Assembly: GCF_019669905.1 (NCBI RefSeq) | Contig: NZ_AP019777.1 | Coordinates: 3,100,001 to 3,164,000 of the forward strand | Direction: 5' to 3' | Source: Methylomonas koyamae | GTDB taxonomy: Bacteria > Pseudomonadota > Gammaproteobacteria > Methylococcales > Methylomonadaceae | Length of the DNA: 64,000 nt | Shown here: positions 19,438-28,008 of the stretch, one piece after another | Layout: each line of letters begins with the position of its first letter | How positions within the stretch are numbered: position 1 is the stretch's first letter | Made by a program: the position numbers and the translations under genes | The notes under the pieces: model-generated | Databases searched by the model: none | Seen by the model: the letters and a program-made list of their open reading frames with translations, nothing else | Told to the model about the DNA's origin: nothing

Positions 19438-20010
19438 AACATCCCCTAATAACGGTCAATAACAATTTAGCCGTCTTATATTCAAATTTATACCGGCAGT
19501 TAGGTTCGATATTCCTACCGCAGGTTTTCCGCTGCAATTGCGTTTTAATTACCCGGCTCCGGTGCAGGTTAAACCGGGAATTTGGTCGATTTAAACGCTG
19601 CGGCAGAACCGGAATCTATCGGCTTTAACGGATTAAACGATCCGAATATTCAGGCCGGCAACGAATCCGGTTTACCCATGGAATTAGCAAGCTATAACCG
19701 AAAAACGCTTTAGCCGTATCGGCCGATATTTAATTGGTAGGTCTCGGCAAAGCCAATAACCGCATTTATCTTTAATGGACGAATCGAGCGTCGAAATTAA
19801 AATCGGTAACCCCTAAAAATAAGGTTTGGCCCAACCAACTTACGGTAAATAGTACCGTTACAGCCCCCCGCGAATAAAACGTTAAAATTAGAAAAGCAAA
19901 TCGAATTAGTGCATAACAATCAGCGGATCGCTCACGCCGAGGCATATCAATCCGCATGCGCCAACCCCCGCCGCACGAATCGACCGAGATCGTCGAGACA
20001 CCCCATCCCC

Positions 20011-20034
20011 CGGCTGCTGCACTGCCAGCAGCCG
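20011..20034. promoter_or_regulatory. Candidate enhancer dyad of the sigma-54 regulon (tonB)
   Basis: CGGCTGCTG-CACTGC-CAGCAGCCG is a perfect 9-bp inverted repeat with a 6-base spacer, centred about 195 bases upstream of the -24 element. The core TGCTG-N6-CAGCA recurs upstream of the other promoters of this type (50587-50602; degenerate at 41304-41319 and 47285-47300). Confidence 0.55.
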
Positions 20035-20215
20035 ATAAACACTCCGCCGCCAAATCTGATGCCAGACGAACATTCCGCCCCCTCCTCCAACCGGACCGAT
20101 TGGCAAGTTGCACCGAGTCGCTCCGGATAGATTGAAAATTTTCTACCTTAAAAATCAGCCAATTAGAAAATAGCCACTAAGACCCAGCAGCAAAAACCGC
20201 CCGATCCGTCCGGTT

Positions 20216-20231
20216 TGGCACAGCTTGTGCG
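20216..20231 (+). promoter_or_regulatory. Sigma-54 promoter of tonB-exbB-exbD
   Basis: TGGCAC-AGCTT-GTGC: GG and GC are ten bases apart. The -24 element is perfect; the -12 has GTGC for TTGC. Predicted start of transcription is near 20242, giving a leader of about 80 bases. Confidence 0.65.
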
Positions 20232-20320
20232 ATATAGCTCACAGTCACCCCGAATTTCGAACCGGAGCTTGCATCCGCGCCACGAACAGCCGGGACGTTT
20301 TTTCTGAACGAGGAACCACG

Positions 20321-21118
20321 ATGAGTACGCCTTTCGCAACAATCAAACATCTGGATGCCGAGAGCTGGACCGACGCCGAAGTACCGTCATTAAAACCGGC
20401 GGCAAATTCGCTGTTGGACGGCTTCGCACAAACTCCGCTGGCTAATGCCTTACAGAGCTTTAAGTACACCAGCAAAACCCGCGACCACAAGCTGGTCGAT
20501 TTTCTGGCAATCGGCGTTCTGTCCGTGCTGATCCACACCACGCTGCTGGAACAATTCCGCGGCGCGGCGTTGGAACAGGAATTCGTCGAACCGGTAAAAG
20601 AACCGCCCAAAGTGCAAATCACGCTGAGCCGGCCGCGGCCGGTAGCACCGCCGCCTCCGGTTGTGCGCGAACCGCCCAAACCCAAGGTTGTGCCGCTGAA
20701 ACCGCCCAAGGTCAAACCCAAACCGGTGAAACAGGAAGCCGAACCGGCGCCGATCCCCGATCCGACGCCGGGACCGGTCAGCGATTCCGCGCCGCCGGCT
20801 CCGCCTGCGCCGCCGGCGCCGGTGGTCGAGGAAAAAATCACGCCGCCCACGGCCGGCGCCGACTATCTGCATAACCCGCCGCCGGAATATCCGGACATTG
20901 CCCACGAACGCGGCTGGGAAGGCAAGGTGCTGATGAAGGTGCACGTCCAAGCCGACGGCAAACCCGACAACATCACGGTGATCAAAACCAGCGGCCAAAA
21001 AGTGCTGGACGACGCCGCAGTCAAGACCGTTTCCAAATGGTCGTTCGTACCCGCCAAACGCGGGGATACCCCGGTCGCCGGTTACGTGACCGTTCCGATT
21101 ACTTTCAACTTATCTTGA
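20321..21118 (+). CDS. tonB: TonB-family energy transducer
   Basis: A 265-residue TonB-like protein. After a cytoplasmic N-terminus of about 65 residues (longer than in E. coli TonB) comes one membrane helix (LVDFLAIGVLSVLIHTTLL), with the histidine (IHTT) that TonB needs for ExbBD coupling. A proline/lysine-rich periplasmic spacer follows, then the C-terminal TonB domain (YPDIAHERGWEGKVLMKVHV ... WSFVPAKRG). The start at 20321 follows GAGGAA. Likely role is to drive the TonB-dependent receptor at 47.4-50.3 kb, which shares the same promoter class. Confidence 0.93.
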   Translation: MSTPFATIKHLDAESWTDAEVPSLKPAANSLLDGFAQTPLANALQSFKYTSKTRDHKLVDFLAIGVLSVLIHTTLLEQFRGAALEQEFVEPVKEPPKVQITLSRPRPVAPPPPVVREPPKPKVVPLKPPKVKPKPVKQEAEPAPIPDPTPGPVSDSAPPAPPAPPAPVVEEKITPPTAGADYLHNPPPEYPDIAHERGWEGKVLMKVHVQADGKPDNITVIKTSGQKVLDDAAVKTVSKWSFVPAKRGDTPVAGYVTVPITFNLS

Positions 21119-21127
21119 GGTGTATAC

Positions 21128-21898
21128 ATGTCTGATATCGCAACCAACGTCATCGTCGATGGCACATTAAACACGCTGATCGGCGCCTCGGTCGTCACCT
21201 GGGCGTTGATTCTGGTCAAAGGGGTGCAACACCTGCGCATCTCCTACCACCACCGCAACTTCAGCAAACGCTTTTGGAGCGCCGCCGATATCCAGGCCGC
21301 GTCGCAATTGCCGGACCAGCACGGCCCGGCCGCCCGCGTCGCCGGCATCGGCTTCTCGACCTTGATCGAAACCGATAGCGGCGCCTCGACCCACGATCTG
21401 GAACATACCTGGGACCGCCAGGAATTGTTGGATCGCCGCCTGCGCCAGCAAATGCAAAAAGAGCGCGGCTCGTTGGAAAGCGGCCTGGCGGTATTGGCCA
21501 CCATCGGCAGCATCTCGCCCTTCGTCGGCTTGTTCGGCACGGTATGGGGCATCATGGGGGCGTTGACCAACATCAGCAAAAGCGGCTCGGCCAGCCTGGA
21601 GGTCGTGGCCGGCCCAATCGGCGAAGCCTTGATCGCCACCGCGGTCGGGATCGCGGTCGCGGTGCCGGCCGTGATCGGTTACAACTTCTTCATCCGCCGC
21701 AACAAAGTGATCTGGGCCTTTCTGGACGACTTCGCCATCGATTTCGTGCATCTGGCGCTGAAACACGGCTTCGTCATCGAACGCGCCGGCAACAAATCCG
21801 CCAATGCGGCGGCACGGCTGACCGAAATCAGCGCGGCCAAAAAACCGGCATCGAAGCCGCTGCATGACGAACTGATCGCGAAGGAGGCGCACGCTTAA
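21128..21898 (+). CDS. exbB: ExbB-like proton-channel subunit (MotA/TolQ/ExbB)
   Basis: A 256-residue inner-membrane protein with one N-terminal helix, a cytoplasmic domain and two C-terminal helices. The signature stretch LATIGSISPFVGLFGTVWGI and then EALIATAVGIAVAVPAVIGYNFF is diagnostic. It forms the proton-driven motor with ExbD and TonB. It starts nine bases after tonB and overlaps exbD by one base. Confidence 0.95.
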   Translation: MSDIATNVIVDGTLNTLIGASVVTWALILVKGVQHLRISYHHRNFSKRFWSAADIQAASQLPDQHGPAARVAGIGFSTLIETDSGASTHDLEHTWDRQELLDRRLRQQMQKERGSLESGLAVLATIGSISPFVGLFGTVWGIMGALTNISKSGSASLEVVAGPIGEALIATAVGIAVAVPAVIGYNFFIRRNKVIWAFLDDFAIDFVHLALKHGFVIERAGNKSANAAARLTEISAAKKPASKPLHDELIAKEAHA

Positions 21899-22311
21899 TG
21901 GCTTTCAATACTAAAGACGACGGCGGCGACGACGTCATGGGCGAAATCAACGTCACCCCGCTGGTAGACGTAATGCTGGTGCTGTTGGTGGTGTTCATCG
22001 TCACCGCCCCGCTACTGACCAATGCGGTACACGTCAACCTGCCGAAAACCGCGGAAACCGCGCCGCCGGAAGAAAAGGCCGCCACCTATCTGAGCGTGGA
22101 TGCGCAAGGCAAGGTGTTCATCGACAAGCAGGAATTTGCCGTCGATGCCGTCGAAACCGAGCTGAAAAACCGCAAAGCGGCCGATCCGGAACTGGCGCTG
22201 AACCTGAACGCCGACGACGGCGTGCAATACGGCATCGTCGCCAAAGTGATGGCCGCCATCGAGCGGGCCGGCGTCACCAAACTGGCCGTGCTGACCGCAC
22301 CGTCCAACTAA
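21898..22311 (+). CDS. exbD: ExbD-like biopolymer transport protein
   Basis: A 137-residue protein with one N-terminal helix. The motif NVTPLVDVMLVLLVVFIV carries the essential channel aspartate. The C-terminal half is a periplasmic domain. It partners ExbB to use the proton gradient. Start ATG overlaps the exbB stop (TAATG). Confidence 0.95.
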   Translation: MAFNTKDDGGDDVMGEINVTPLVDVMLVLLVVFIVTAPLLTNAVHVNLPKTAETAPPEEKAATYLSVDAQGKVFIDKQEFAVDAVETELKNRKAADPELALNLNADDGVQYGIVAKVMAAIERAGVTKLAVLTAPSN

Positions 22312-22320
22312 ACCCAAGCC

Positions 22321-22486
22321 AACCCGGCCCGGCAACGGCAATGCCGTTGAGTTAAACGGTTCGATGTTCACTCCCCTCTTTGAAAAAGAGGGGGCGGGGG
22401 AGATTTTTCAAATCCCCCTCGATCCCCCTTTTCCAAAGGGGGAGGCCGGCTTAACTTAACGGCATTGCCGGCAACGGGCCGGGTTT
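22321..22486. repeat. MITE-like element with long terminal inverted repeats
   Basis: The outer arms (about 22321-22355 and 22451-22486) are near-perfect inverted repeats reading AACCCGGCCCGG-CAACGGCAATGCCGTT. Between them is a C/G-run core with CTCCCCTCTTTG and CAAAGGGGGAG arms, the type of dispersed repeat found widely in Gammaproteobacteria. It separates exbD from the hydrolase gene and may attenuate transcription. Confidence 0.65.
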
Positions 22487-22513
22487 AGTCGTTACCCAAT
22501 CAAGGAGAACCCA

Positions 22514-23407
22514 ATGGCGCGCAAAACCGCCGACGACTTCCACCCGGAAGCCCTGAAATTATTCGACCAATACGTGCACGGCGATATTTCCCGGCGCGAT
22601 TTTTTATCCTCGGTCCCCAAATACGCCCTGCTCGGCCTGAGCGCCGAAGCGCTGCTGGAGGCGCTGAATCCGCGCTTTGCGGAGGCGAAACAAATCGCCG
22701 ACAACGACCCGCGCGTCAAAACCCGTTATCTGGAGATTCCGTCGCCGCACGGCAACGGCAAAGTTCGCGGCTTGCTGGCAGAACCGGCCAATGCCAAAGG
22801 CAAACTGCCCCTGGTGCTGGTGGTCCACGAAAACCGTGGCCTGAATCCGCACATCGAAGATATCGCCCGCCGGTTGGCGGTCGACAATTTCATCGCCTTC
22901 GCCCCGGACGCGCTATACACGCTGGGCGGCTATCCGGGCGACGAAGACAAGGCCCGCGAATTGTTCCAGAAGCTGGATAAAACCAAGACCCAAAACGATT
23001 TCCTGGCCGCGGCCCAGGCCCTGAAAAAATTGCCGGAAGGTAACGGCAAACTCGGCGCGGTCGGCTTTTGCTACGGCGGCGGCATCGTCAATTTCCTGGC
23101 GACGCGGTTACCGGACCTGGCAGCCGGCGTGCCGTTCTACGGCGCCCAACCGCCGGCCGAAGAAGCCGCCAAGATCAAGGCGCCATTGCTGATCCATTAC
23201 GCCGGCGTCGACGACCGCATCAACGCCGGCTGGCCGGCCTACGAAGCGGCGCTGCAAAAAGCCGGCGTCAATTACGAAGCCCATACCTATCCGGGCGTGC
23301 AGCACGGCTTCAATAACGACACTACGCCGCGTTACGACGCCGCAACGGCCAAGCTGGCTTGGGATCGAACCATCGCTTTCTTCAACGCTTATTTACGCGA
23401 CAGCTAA
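22514..23407 (+). CDS. Exported dienelactone hydrolase-family protein
   Basis: A 297-residue alpha/beta hydrolase. The catalytic triad of the family is visible: Cys187 in VGFCYGGG, Asp in YAGVDDR (about 234) and His265 in QHGF. A twin-arginine-like stretch SRRDFLSSVPKYALLG begins at residue 26, after a long polar lead, as in other DLH proteins carrying this N-terminus, so export by Tat is likely but not certain. Start has AAGGAG upstream. It follows exbD and precedes cytochrome b561; physiological substrate unknown. Confidence 0.85.
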   Translation: MARKTADDFHPEALKLFDQYVHGDISRRDFLSSVPKYALLGLSAEALLEALNPRFAEAKQIADNDPRVKTRYLEIPSPHGNGKVRGLLAEPANAKGKLPLVLVVHENRGLNPHIEDIARRLAVDNFIAFAPDALYTLGGYPGDEDKARELFQKLDKTKTQNDFLAAAQALKKLPEGNGKLGAVGFCYGGGIVNFLATRLPDLAAGVPFYGAQPPAEEAAKIKAPLLIHYAGVDDRINAGWPAYEAALQKAGVNYEAHTYPGVQHGFNNDTTPRYDAATAKLAWDRTIAFFNAYLRDS

Positions 23408-23424
23408 ACGTAAGGAGGTTAACC

Positions 23425-24135
23425 GTGAAAGTGGAAGTACATGTCTGGGATTGGCCGTTACGGCTATTCCATTGGTTGTTGGTGGCGGCCGTGGTCGGCG
23501 CTTACTGGACCGGCAAAGTCGGCGGCGAATGGACCGACTGGCACGGCCGTTTCGGCAGCGCGGTACTGGGCTTGGTCGTGTTCCGGCTGGTGTGGGGTTT
23601 TGTCGGCAGCACTCACGCCCGCTTCGCCAATTTCTTTCCGACCTTTTCCCGAATCGCCGCCTACATCCGCGGCGAATGGCTCGGCGCCGGCCACAATCCG
23701 CTCGGCGCGCTGGCGGTATTTGCCTTGCTGGCGGTGTTGATCGTACTCGCCGGCACCGGCTTGTTCGCCAACGACGATATCGCCTTCGAGGGCCCGCTGT
23801 TCGACCTGATCGACAAGGATCTCAGCGACAAACTCAGCGGCTGGCATTTACGTAGCGTCAACGTGCTGCTGATCCTGGTCGGCGTCCACGTCGCGGCGAT
23901 TTTGTTTTACCAGCACGTGAAAAAAGCCGGTCTGATCGGCGCGATGCTGACCGGCAAAAAGCAGTTGCCCAGGTCGTTGGCACCGGCAGACGCCACACCG
24001 GCCGGACCGATACGCTTGATCGCCAGCATCGCCTTGGCGCTGTCGGTGGTATGGGGCGTTTGGGGCGGCGAACCGTTGCAGGCCCTGGCCAAACTGGCCG
24101 GCGTGCAGAACGTACAGGCCGGCAACAAACTCTGA
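23425..24135 (+). CDS. Cytochrome b561-family membrane protein
   Basis: A 236-residue di-haem membrane cytochrome. Four helices carry candidate haem histidines in LRLFHWLL, TDWHGRFG, SGWHLRSVN and VGVHVAAI, the b561/Ni-Fe hydrogenase cytochrome b pattern. A fifth helix lies at the C-terminus. The start is GTG at 23425, with AAGGAGG six bases upstream; the frame extends back into the hydrolase gene but only as overlap. It probably passes electrons between the quinone pool and the periplasmic cytochrome c' encoded next. Confidence 0.87.
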   Translation: MKVEVHVWDWPLRLFHWLLVAAVVGAYWTGKVGGEWTDWHGRFGSAVLGLVVFRLVWGFVGSTHARFANFFPTFSRIAAYIRGEWLGAGHNPLGALAVFALLAVLIVLAGTGLFANDDIAFEGPLFDLIDKDLSDKLSGWHLRSVNVLLILVGVHVAAILFYQHVKKAGLIGAMLTGKKQLPRSLAPADATPAGPIRLIASIALALSVVWGVWGGEPLQALAKLAGVQNVQAGNKL

Positions 24136-24227
24136 GTAACCTCGGTTTGCCGGCCACCGGCCGCCGGCGAACGCGTTTGGCAAGCAAACCAGGCCGGACA
24201 TTTTTGAACAATAAAGGAGCAAACCCA

Positions 24228-24689
24228 ATGAAAACCCAATTGGCAATCGCACTGGCGCTAGGCGCGGTTACGACGGCGGCTTTGGCCGGGCCGATCGAGG
24301 AGCAAATCCGTTTCCGCCAGTCCGCTTATTCCTTCCTGGGCTGGAACACGGCAAAAATCAAAGCCCAAGCCGCCGACCACCCGGAAACCTTCAATAAAGA
24401 CCAAGTCGTCGCCGCCGCGAACGCGATTGCCGCGGTGGCCAATGCCAATCTACTGGAATTGTACGGCCCCGGCACCGACCAAGGCATCGGCTGGAAACCG
24501 ACCCGCTTGAAGCCGGAATACTTTCAAAAACAAGCCGAAGTCAAAGAGCTGGAAGCCACGTTCATTAAAGAAGCCAACGAATTGCAGAAAGTGGCCGAAG
24601 ACGGCGATGTCGGCGAAATCAAGGCCCAGTTCGGCAAACTCTCCGCCAGTTGCAAAGGCTGCCACGATTTGGTCAGAGTCCGCGAGTAA
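24228..24689 (+). CDS. Cytochrome c' / c-556-type protein
   Basis: A 153-residue periplasmic four-helix-bundle cytochrome. Signal peptide 1-20 (ALAG cleavage). The single haem site CKGCH (142-146) lies at the C-terminal end, as expected for class II cytochromes. Start has AAGGAGC upstream. It ends the operon that starts at tonB and is followed by a strong terminator. Confidence 0.9.
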   Translation: MKTQLAIALALGAVTTAALAGPIEEQIRFRQSAYSFLGWNTAKIKAQAADHPETFNKDQVVAAANAIAAVANANLLELYGPGTDQGIGWKPTRLKPEYFQKQAEVKELEATFIKEANELQKVAEDGDVGEIKAQFGKLSASCKGCHDLVRVRE

Positions 24690-24727
24690 GCCGTTTCGAA
24701 AAAATACACGGCCATTCCAATCCAAAA

Positions 24728-24761
24728 GCCAACCGGGGGCTTGCCACCGGTTGGCTTTTTT
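24728..24761 (+). terminator. Rho-independent terminator after cytochrome c'
   Basis: A perfect 9-bp stem GCCAACCGG/CCGGTTGGC followed directly by TTTTTT, 39 bases after the cytochrome stop. Confidence 0.88.
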
Positions 24762-24850
24762 ATGCCGGAAACATTGGTTTCGACAGCGGCGATACCTAAC
24801 GACACTTAAAGCGACAAACCGGTGTAACTTCAAAGCCAACACAGCATTAA

Positions 24851-26205
24851 CAGGCTGGTGAAAAACCCACTGATATTTCCCCTTACCCACGGTTTCCGTG
24901 ATTTTTTCGTGTTGAAATCGGTCATGACATCGAGTTTCAACCGTTTTGCCCCTGTTTCAAGGGCTTTTTATTCGCCTGAAGCCGTCTGTGGACGGTTTTC
25001 AGGCGCACTTCGCCCTAGGTGGGCGCACTCCACGCCGGTTTCGGCGTGAACACCAATAGGTTGAGCAAGCGCGTCAGGTTGTAGGCGGCAAAGCAAAACA
25101 AGGCCTGACCTGCGACTTTGGCTAAGCCGATGTGGCGGGTTTTACGCAGGCCCCCGACGGTCTTGATCCAGCCGAAGGCTTCTTCGACGATTTTGCGGCG
25201 CTTGAGGCTTTGAGCGTACGCTTTGCCGCGCGCGGTGCGGCCATCGACGGCACTGCCGGTCTTTTTGCGAGCAACATGGGCTTTGATGTCTTGCGTCTTG
25301 AGTTTGTTGACGAACGCCGGTTGGTCATAGCCTTTGTCGGCACCGACGCTGCCGCCTTTGGGAACACGGCGTTTGATCATTGTTTGCGCGGCTTCGATTT
25401 CAGCGGTGCCGGTGGCTTGGGTGGTTTCGACATCGACAATCAGGCCGTTACGATTCTCGGATAGGGCATGGGTGATGTAACGCAGTTTGGCCTCGGTGTA
25501 TTCGCCTTTCTTGTAAAGCCGCGCTTCGGGGTCTGTCGTGCTCTGATGCGTGGCATTGCTGCGCTTTTCGCCGCTGAAGTCGACCTCGGGATTGCGGCCG
25601 GCGGGTTTATCAGGACCGCTGCCGTCTTTCTTCACGAAGCTTTTGTGCGAGGCCCAGGCTTCGATCAGGCTGCCGTCGACACTGAAGTGTTCGTCGGACA
25701 CCAGGTTTTGCCATTCGGCAATGGCCAAGACCCGCTCAAAAAACTCGCGACTCAGTGCTTCGGACAGCAGGCGCTCGCGGTTGGCGCTGAACACGCTGCG
25801 TTCCCAGACAGCATCGTCGATACCCAAACCGACAAACCAGCGAAACAGCAGGTTGTAGTCCAGCTGTTCCATCAACTGGCGTTCGCTACGAACGGTGTAC
25901 AGCACTTGCAATAGCAAGGCGCGCAGCAGTTTTTCGGGCGCAATCGACGGGCGGCCAGTATGGGAGTAGCATTCGGCAAAGACCGCATCCATAGAGGCCA
26001 ATACGCCATCGACGAGTAGCCGTAAACGACGCAACGGATGCTGTTTGGGAATACGGTCTTCCAGGCTAACGTAGCTGAACCAGCTATTTTGAATGGCATC
26101 GTGTCCGCGCATGGGGGGCTTCTCCAATTTAGATGCGCTATTTTACTTGTTTGCTGAGGCTATGCGCCTTGATGACTGCAGCTTTGGGAGTTTTTCACCA
26201 GCCTG
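24851..26205 (-). mobile_element. Complete IS5-like insertion sequence (1355 bp)
   Basis: Terminal inverted repeats CAGGCTGGTGAAAAAC at both ends and a 4-bp target duplication TTAA (24847-24850 and 26206-26209). It carries one transposase on the minus strand. It marks the left border of the accessory island. Confidence 0.93.
25015..26127 (-). CDS. IS5-family DDE transposase
   Basis: A 370-residue transposase with DDE residues in HFSVDGSLIEAW, GADKGYDQ and RRKIVEEAFGW. The N-terminal DUF772 region reads RPSIAPEKLLRALLLQVLYTVRSERQL. Intact. Different from the 343-residue transposase of the other IS in the window. Confidence 0.94.
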   Translation of the reverse strand: MEKPPMRGHDAIQNSWFSYVSLEDRIPKQHPLRRLRLLVDGVLASMDAVFAECYSHTGRPSIAPEKLLRALLLQVLYTVRSERQLMEQLDYNLLFRWFVGLGIDDAVWERSVFSANRERLLSEALSREFFERVLAIAEWQNLVSDEHFSVDGSLIEAWASHKSFVKKDGSGPDKPAGRNPEVDFSGEKRSNATHQSTTDPEARLYKKGEYTEAKLRYITHALSENRNGLIVDVETTQATGTAEIEAAQTMIKRRVPKGGSVGADKGYDQPAFVNKLKTQDIKAHVARKKTGSAVDGRTARGKAYAQSLKRRKIVEEAFGWIKTVGGLRKTRHIGLAKVAGQALFCFAAYNLTRLLNLLVFTPKPAWSAPT

Positions 26206-26356
26206 TTAAACGAGTCTGTATTTCAAAAGCTTAACGTTAAGCGACCAATCTCTTCACCGTCCGCAGCCTTTTAGTGCAAGGCAAATTGCTAAGCCGCGCG
26301 TCTAAACCTGCCGGATTTGTCACAGTTTTAGTTCGGCAAAACAGTACTACACTGGA

Positions 26357-28003
26357 ATGCTGTTACCTAGACAATACAAACGAATATTCAATAGAGCGAT
26401 GCTTAATCAAACTTCAATCAAAACGCGTGTTACCGGGATTATTCTTTTTGTAAACATTGTTTTCTTGCTTTTAGGCATTTTTTACTGGGTCTGGCTGCAA
26501 AGCCAACCATTGGCCAGCATGCCGGCAGACGAGTTGATTGCGAAACTGAATAACACCGTGCGCCTACTTGCTGGCGGCTTTGTCGCTTCGATAGCCTGTT
26601 CGGTATTCGCTGTGTCGATGACCATAGAGGCGCATGTCAGTCGTCCCATTGAGCAGGCCATCGGTCAGCTGAAACGCATGCAGCAAAATTTGCATACCCG
26701 ATTGGACACCGAGGCCGATGACGAATTGGCGAGGTTATTTTCAGCTTTTAATAACCATTCCGACGGTTTGCAACATATCATCGAAGAAGTGGCTGTAACT
26801 TCCGATGATCTCAACGTTGCGGTTGAACAATTCATCGGCAACAGCCAACAGAGCATCGATTTGGCAACCTCGCAACAACGTGAAACCGATCAGGTGGTCC
26901 GAGCCAGTTCGCAAATGGCGCTTTCTTCCAACGGTATGGCCCATCATGCCGAAGCCACCCAGTCTTCCGCGTCCAATGCCAAAAAACAAACCGAAACTGG
27001 CTTACAGGTGGTGAACCAAACTATCCATGCCATCGGTTCGTTGGCCGGCCAAATGGAAGGCATGCAGAGTACTGTGACCCGATTGGATAAGGGCAGCCAA
27101 AATATCGGTGACGTGATAGACACCATCGCCAAGATTGCCGATCAAACCAATCTGTTAGCATTAAATGCCGCCATCGAAGCTGCCAGAGCTGGCGAACACG
27201 GCCGCGGTTTTGCCGTGGTAGCCGATGAAGTACGCAAACTGGCATCGGATACTCAAGGCGCGACTCAGCAAATTCACCAAATTATCGTCGATCTGCAAGG
27301 CGCGGCGCGGGATGTGACCAATGCGATCGGCAAGGGTACCGAGCAAGCGCGTAACTGTGTCGAACAAGCCAATTCCGCCGGCGCTGCGCTCAACGAGATC
27401 AACCATCGCGTCGATTCGGTCAACGCCATGGGCCAGCAAATTTCGGTAGCGGCGCAACAGCAATACCAATCCGCCGAGGAAATTAGCCAGAGCATGCTGC
27501 GCATCAACCAGCTTGCGGAAGCCAACACGCAAGCGATGAACCAGAACCAGGAAGTCAGCGAAATTTTGTCGCAACGGGCCAAAAAACTGGAACAACTGGT
27601 TTCCCGCTTCAAGCACCCATCGGGTTCGAATGCCGTGGAATTCGGCCGGGACGACATCGTCAATGCCGTCAGAAACATGAGTGCGGCTGAAATCGACCGG
27701 ATGGCGTTTGGCGCCGTGGAACTGGACAGCAATGGCATTATCATTCGCTACAATGCCGCGGAAGGGGCGATTACCGGACGTAAACCGCAAGAGGTATTGG
27801 GCAAAAACTTTTTTACCGACGTAGCCCCGTGTACCAACACGCCCAAATTCAAAGGCGAATTCGATCAAGGCGTGCGTAGAGGGATGTTAGACAAGAAATT
27901 CGAATATACCTTCGACTACAACATGCGCCCCACCAAAGTGAAAGTGCACATGAAGAAATCGCTGAGCGGTAACACTTACTGGATTTTCGTAAAACGGATC
28001 TAA
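26357..28003 (+). CDS. Chemoreceptor (MCP) with C-terminal photoactive yellow protein domain
   Basis: A 548-residue transducer. Two membrane helices (about 24-48 and 68-90) enclose only about 19 external residues, so there is no periplasmic sensor. Then come a HAMP-like linker (91-145) and the MCP signalling domain with the canonical tip [20 protein letters not shown] (about 260-279) and EVRKLA. Residues 425-548 are a complete PYP domain. Against Halorhodospira PYP I can place Tyr42 (here 465), Glu46 (469), Thr50 (473), Arg52 (475), chromophore Cys69 (492, in VAPCTN) and Met100 (523), all conserved; the end [17 protein letters not shown] is nearly the same. The protein should bind p-coumarate and report blue light to CheA. 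An alternative ATG at 26399 is possible; both starts have weak ribosome sites. The ligase gene follows at five bases. Confidence 0.93.
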   Translation: MLLPRQYKRIFNRAMLNQTSIKTRVTGIILFVNIVFLLLGIFYWVWLQSQPLASMPADELIAKLNNTVRLLAGGFVASIACSVFAVSMTIEAHVSRPIEQAIGQLKRMQQNLHTRLDTEADDELARLFSAFNNHSDGLQHIIEEVAVTSDDLNVAVEQFIGNSQQSIDLATSQQRETDQVVRASSQMALSSNGMAHHAEATQSSASNAKKQTETGLQVVNQTIHAIGSLAGQMEGMQSTVTRLDKGSQNIGDVIDTIAKIADQTNLLALNAAIEAARAGEHGRGFAVVADEVRKLASDTQGATQQIHQIIVDLQGAARDVTNAIGKGTEQARNCVEQANSAGAALNEINHRVDSVNAMGQQISVAAQQQYQSAEEISQSMLRINQLAEANTQAMNQNQEVSEILSQRAKKLEQLVSRFKHPSGSNAVEFGRDDIVNAVRNMSAAEIDRMAFGAVELDSNGIIIRYNAAEGAITGRKPQEVLGKNFFTDVAPCTNTPKFKGEFDQGVRRGMLDKKFEYTFDYNMRPTKVKVHMKKSLSGNTYWIFVKRI

Positions 28004-28008
28004 GCGCG

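Larger units (their letters stand above)
19438..20320. other. Long divergent regulatory region
   Basis: Nearly 900 bases between the sigma-54 activator and tonB with no gene I can support. It holds the dyad at 20011-20034, the sigma-54 promoter at 20216-20231 and a second palindrome ACGGTA-N5-TACCGT at 19842-19858. Its AT-rich composition differs from the flanking genes. Confidence 0.6.

Noticed and set aside
20225..20320. Longer TonB start at 20225
   Set aside because: It would begin inside the sigma-54 promoter; ATG at 20321 has GAGGAA before it.
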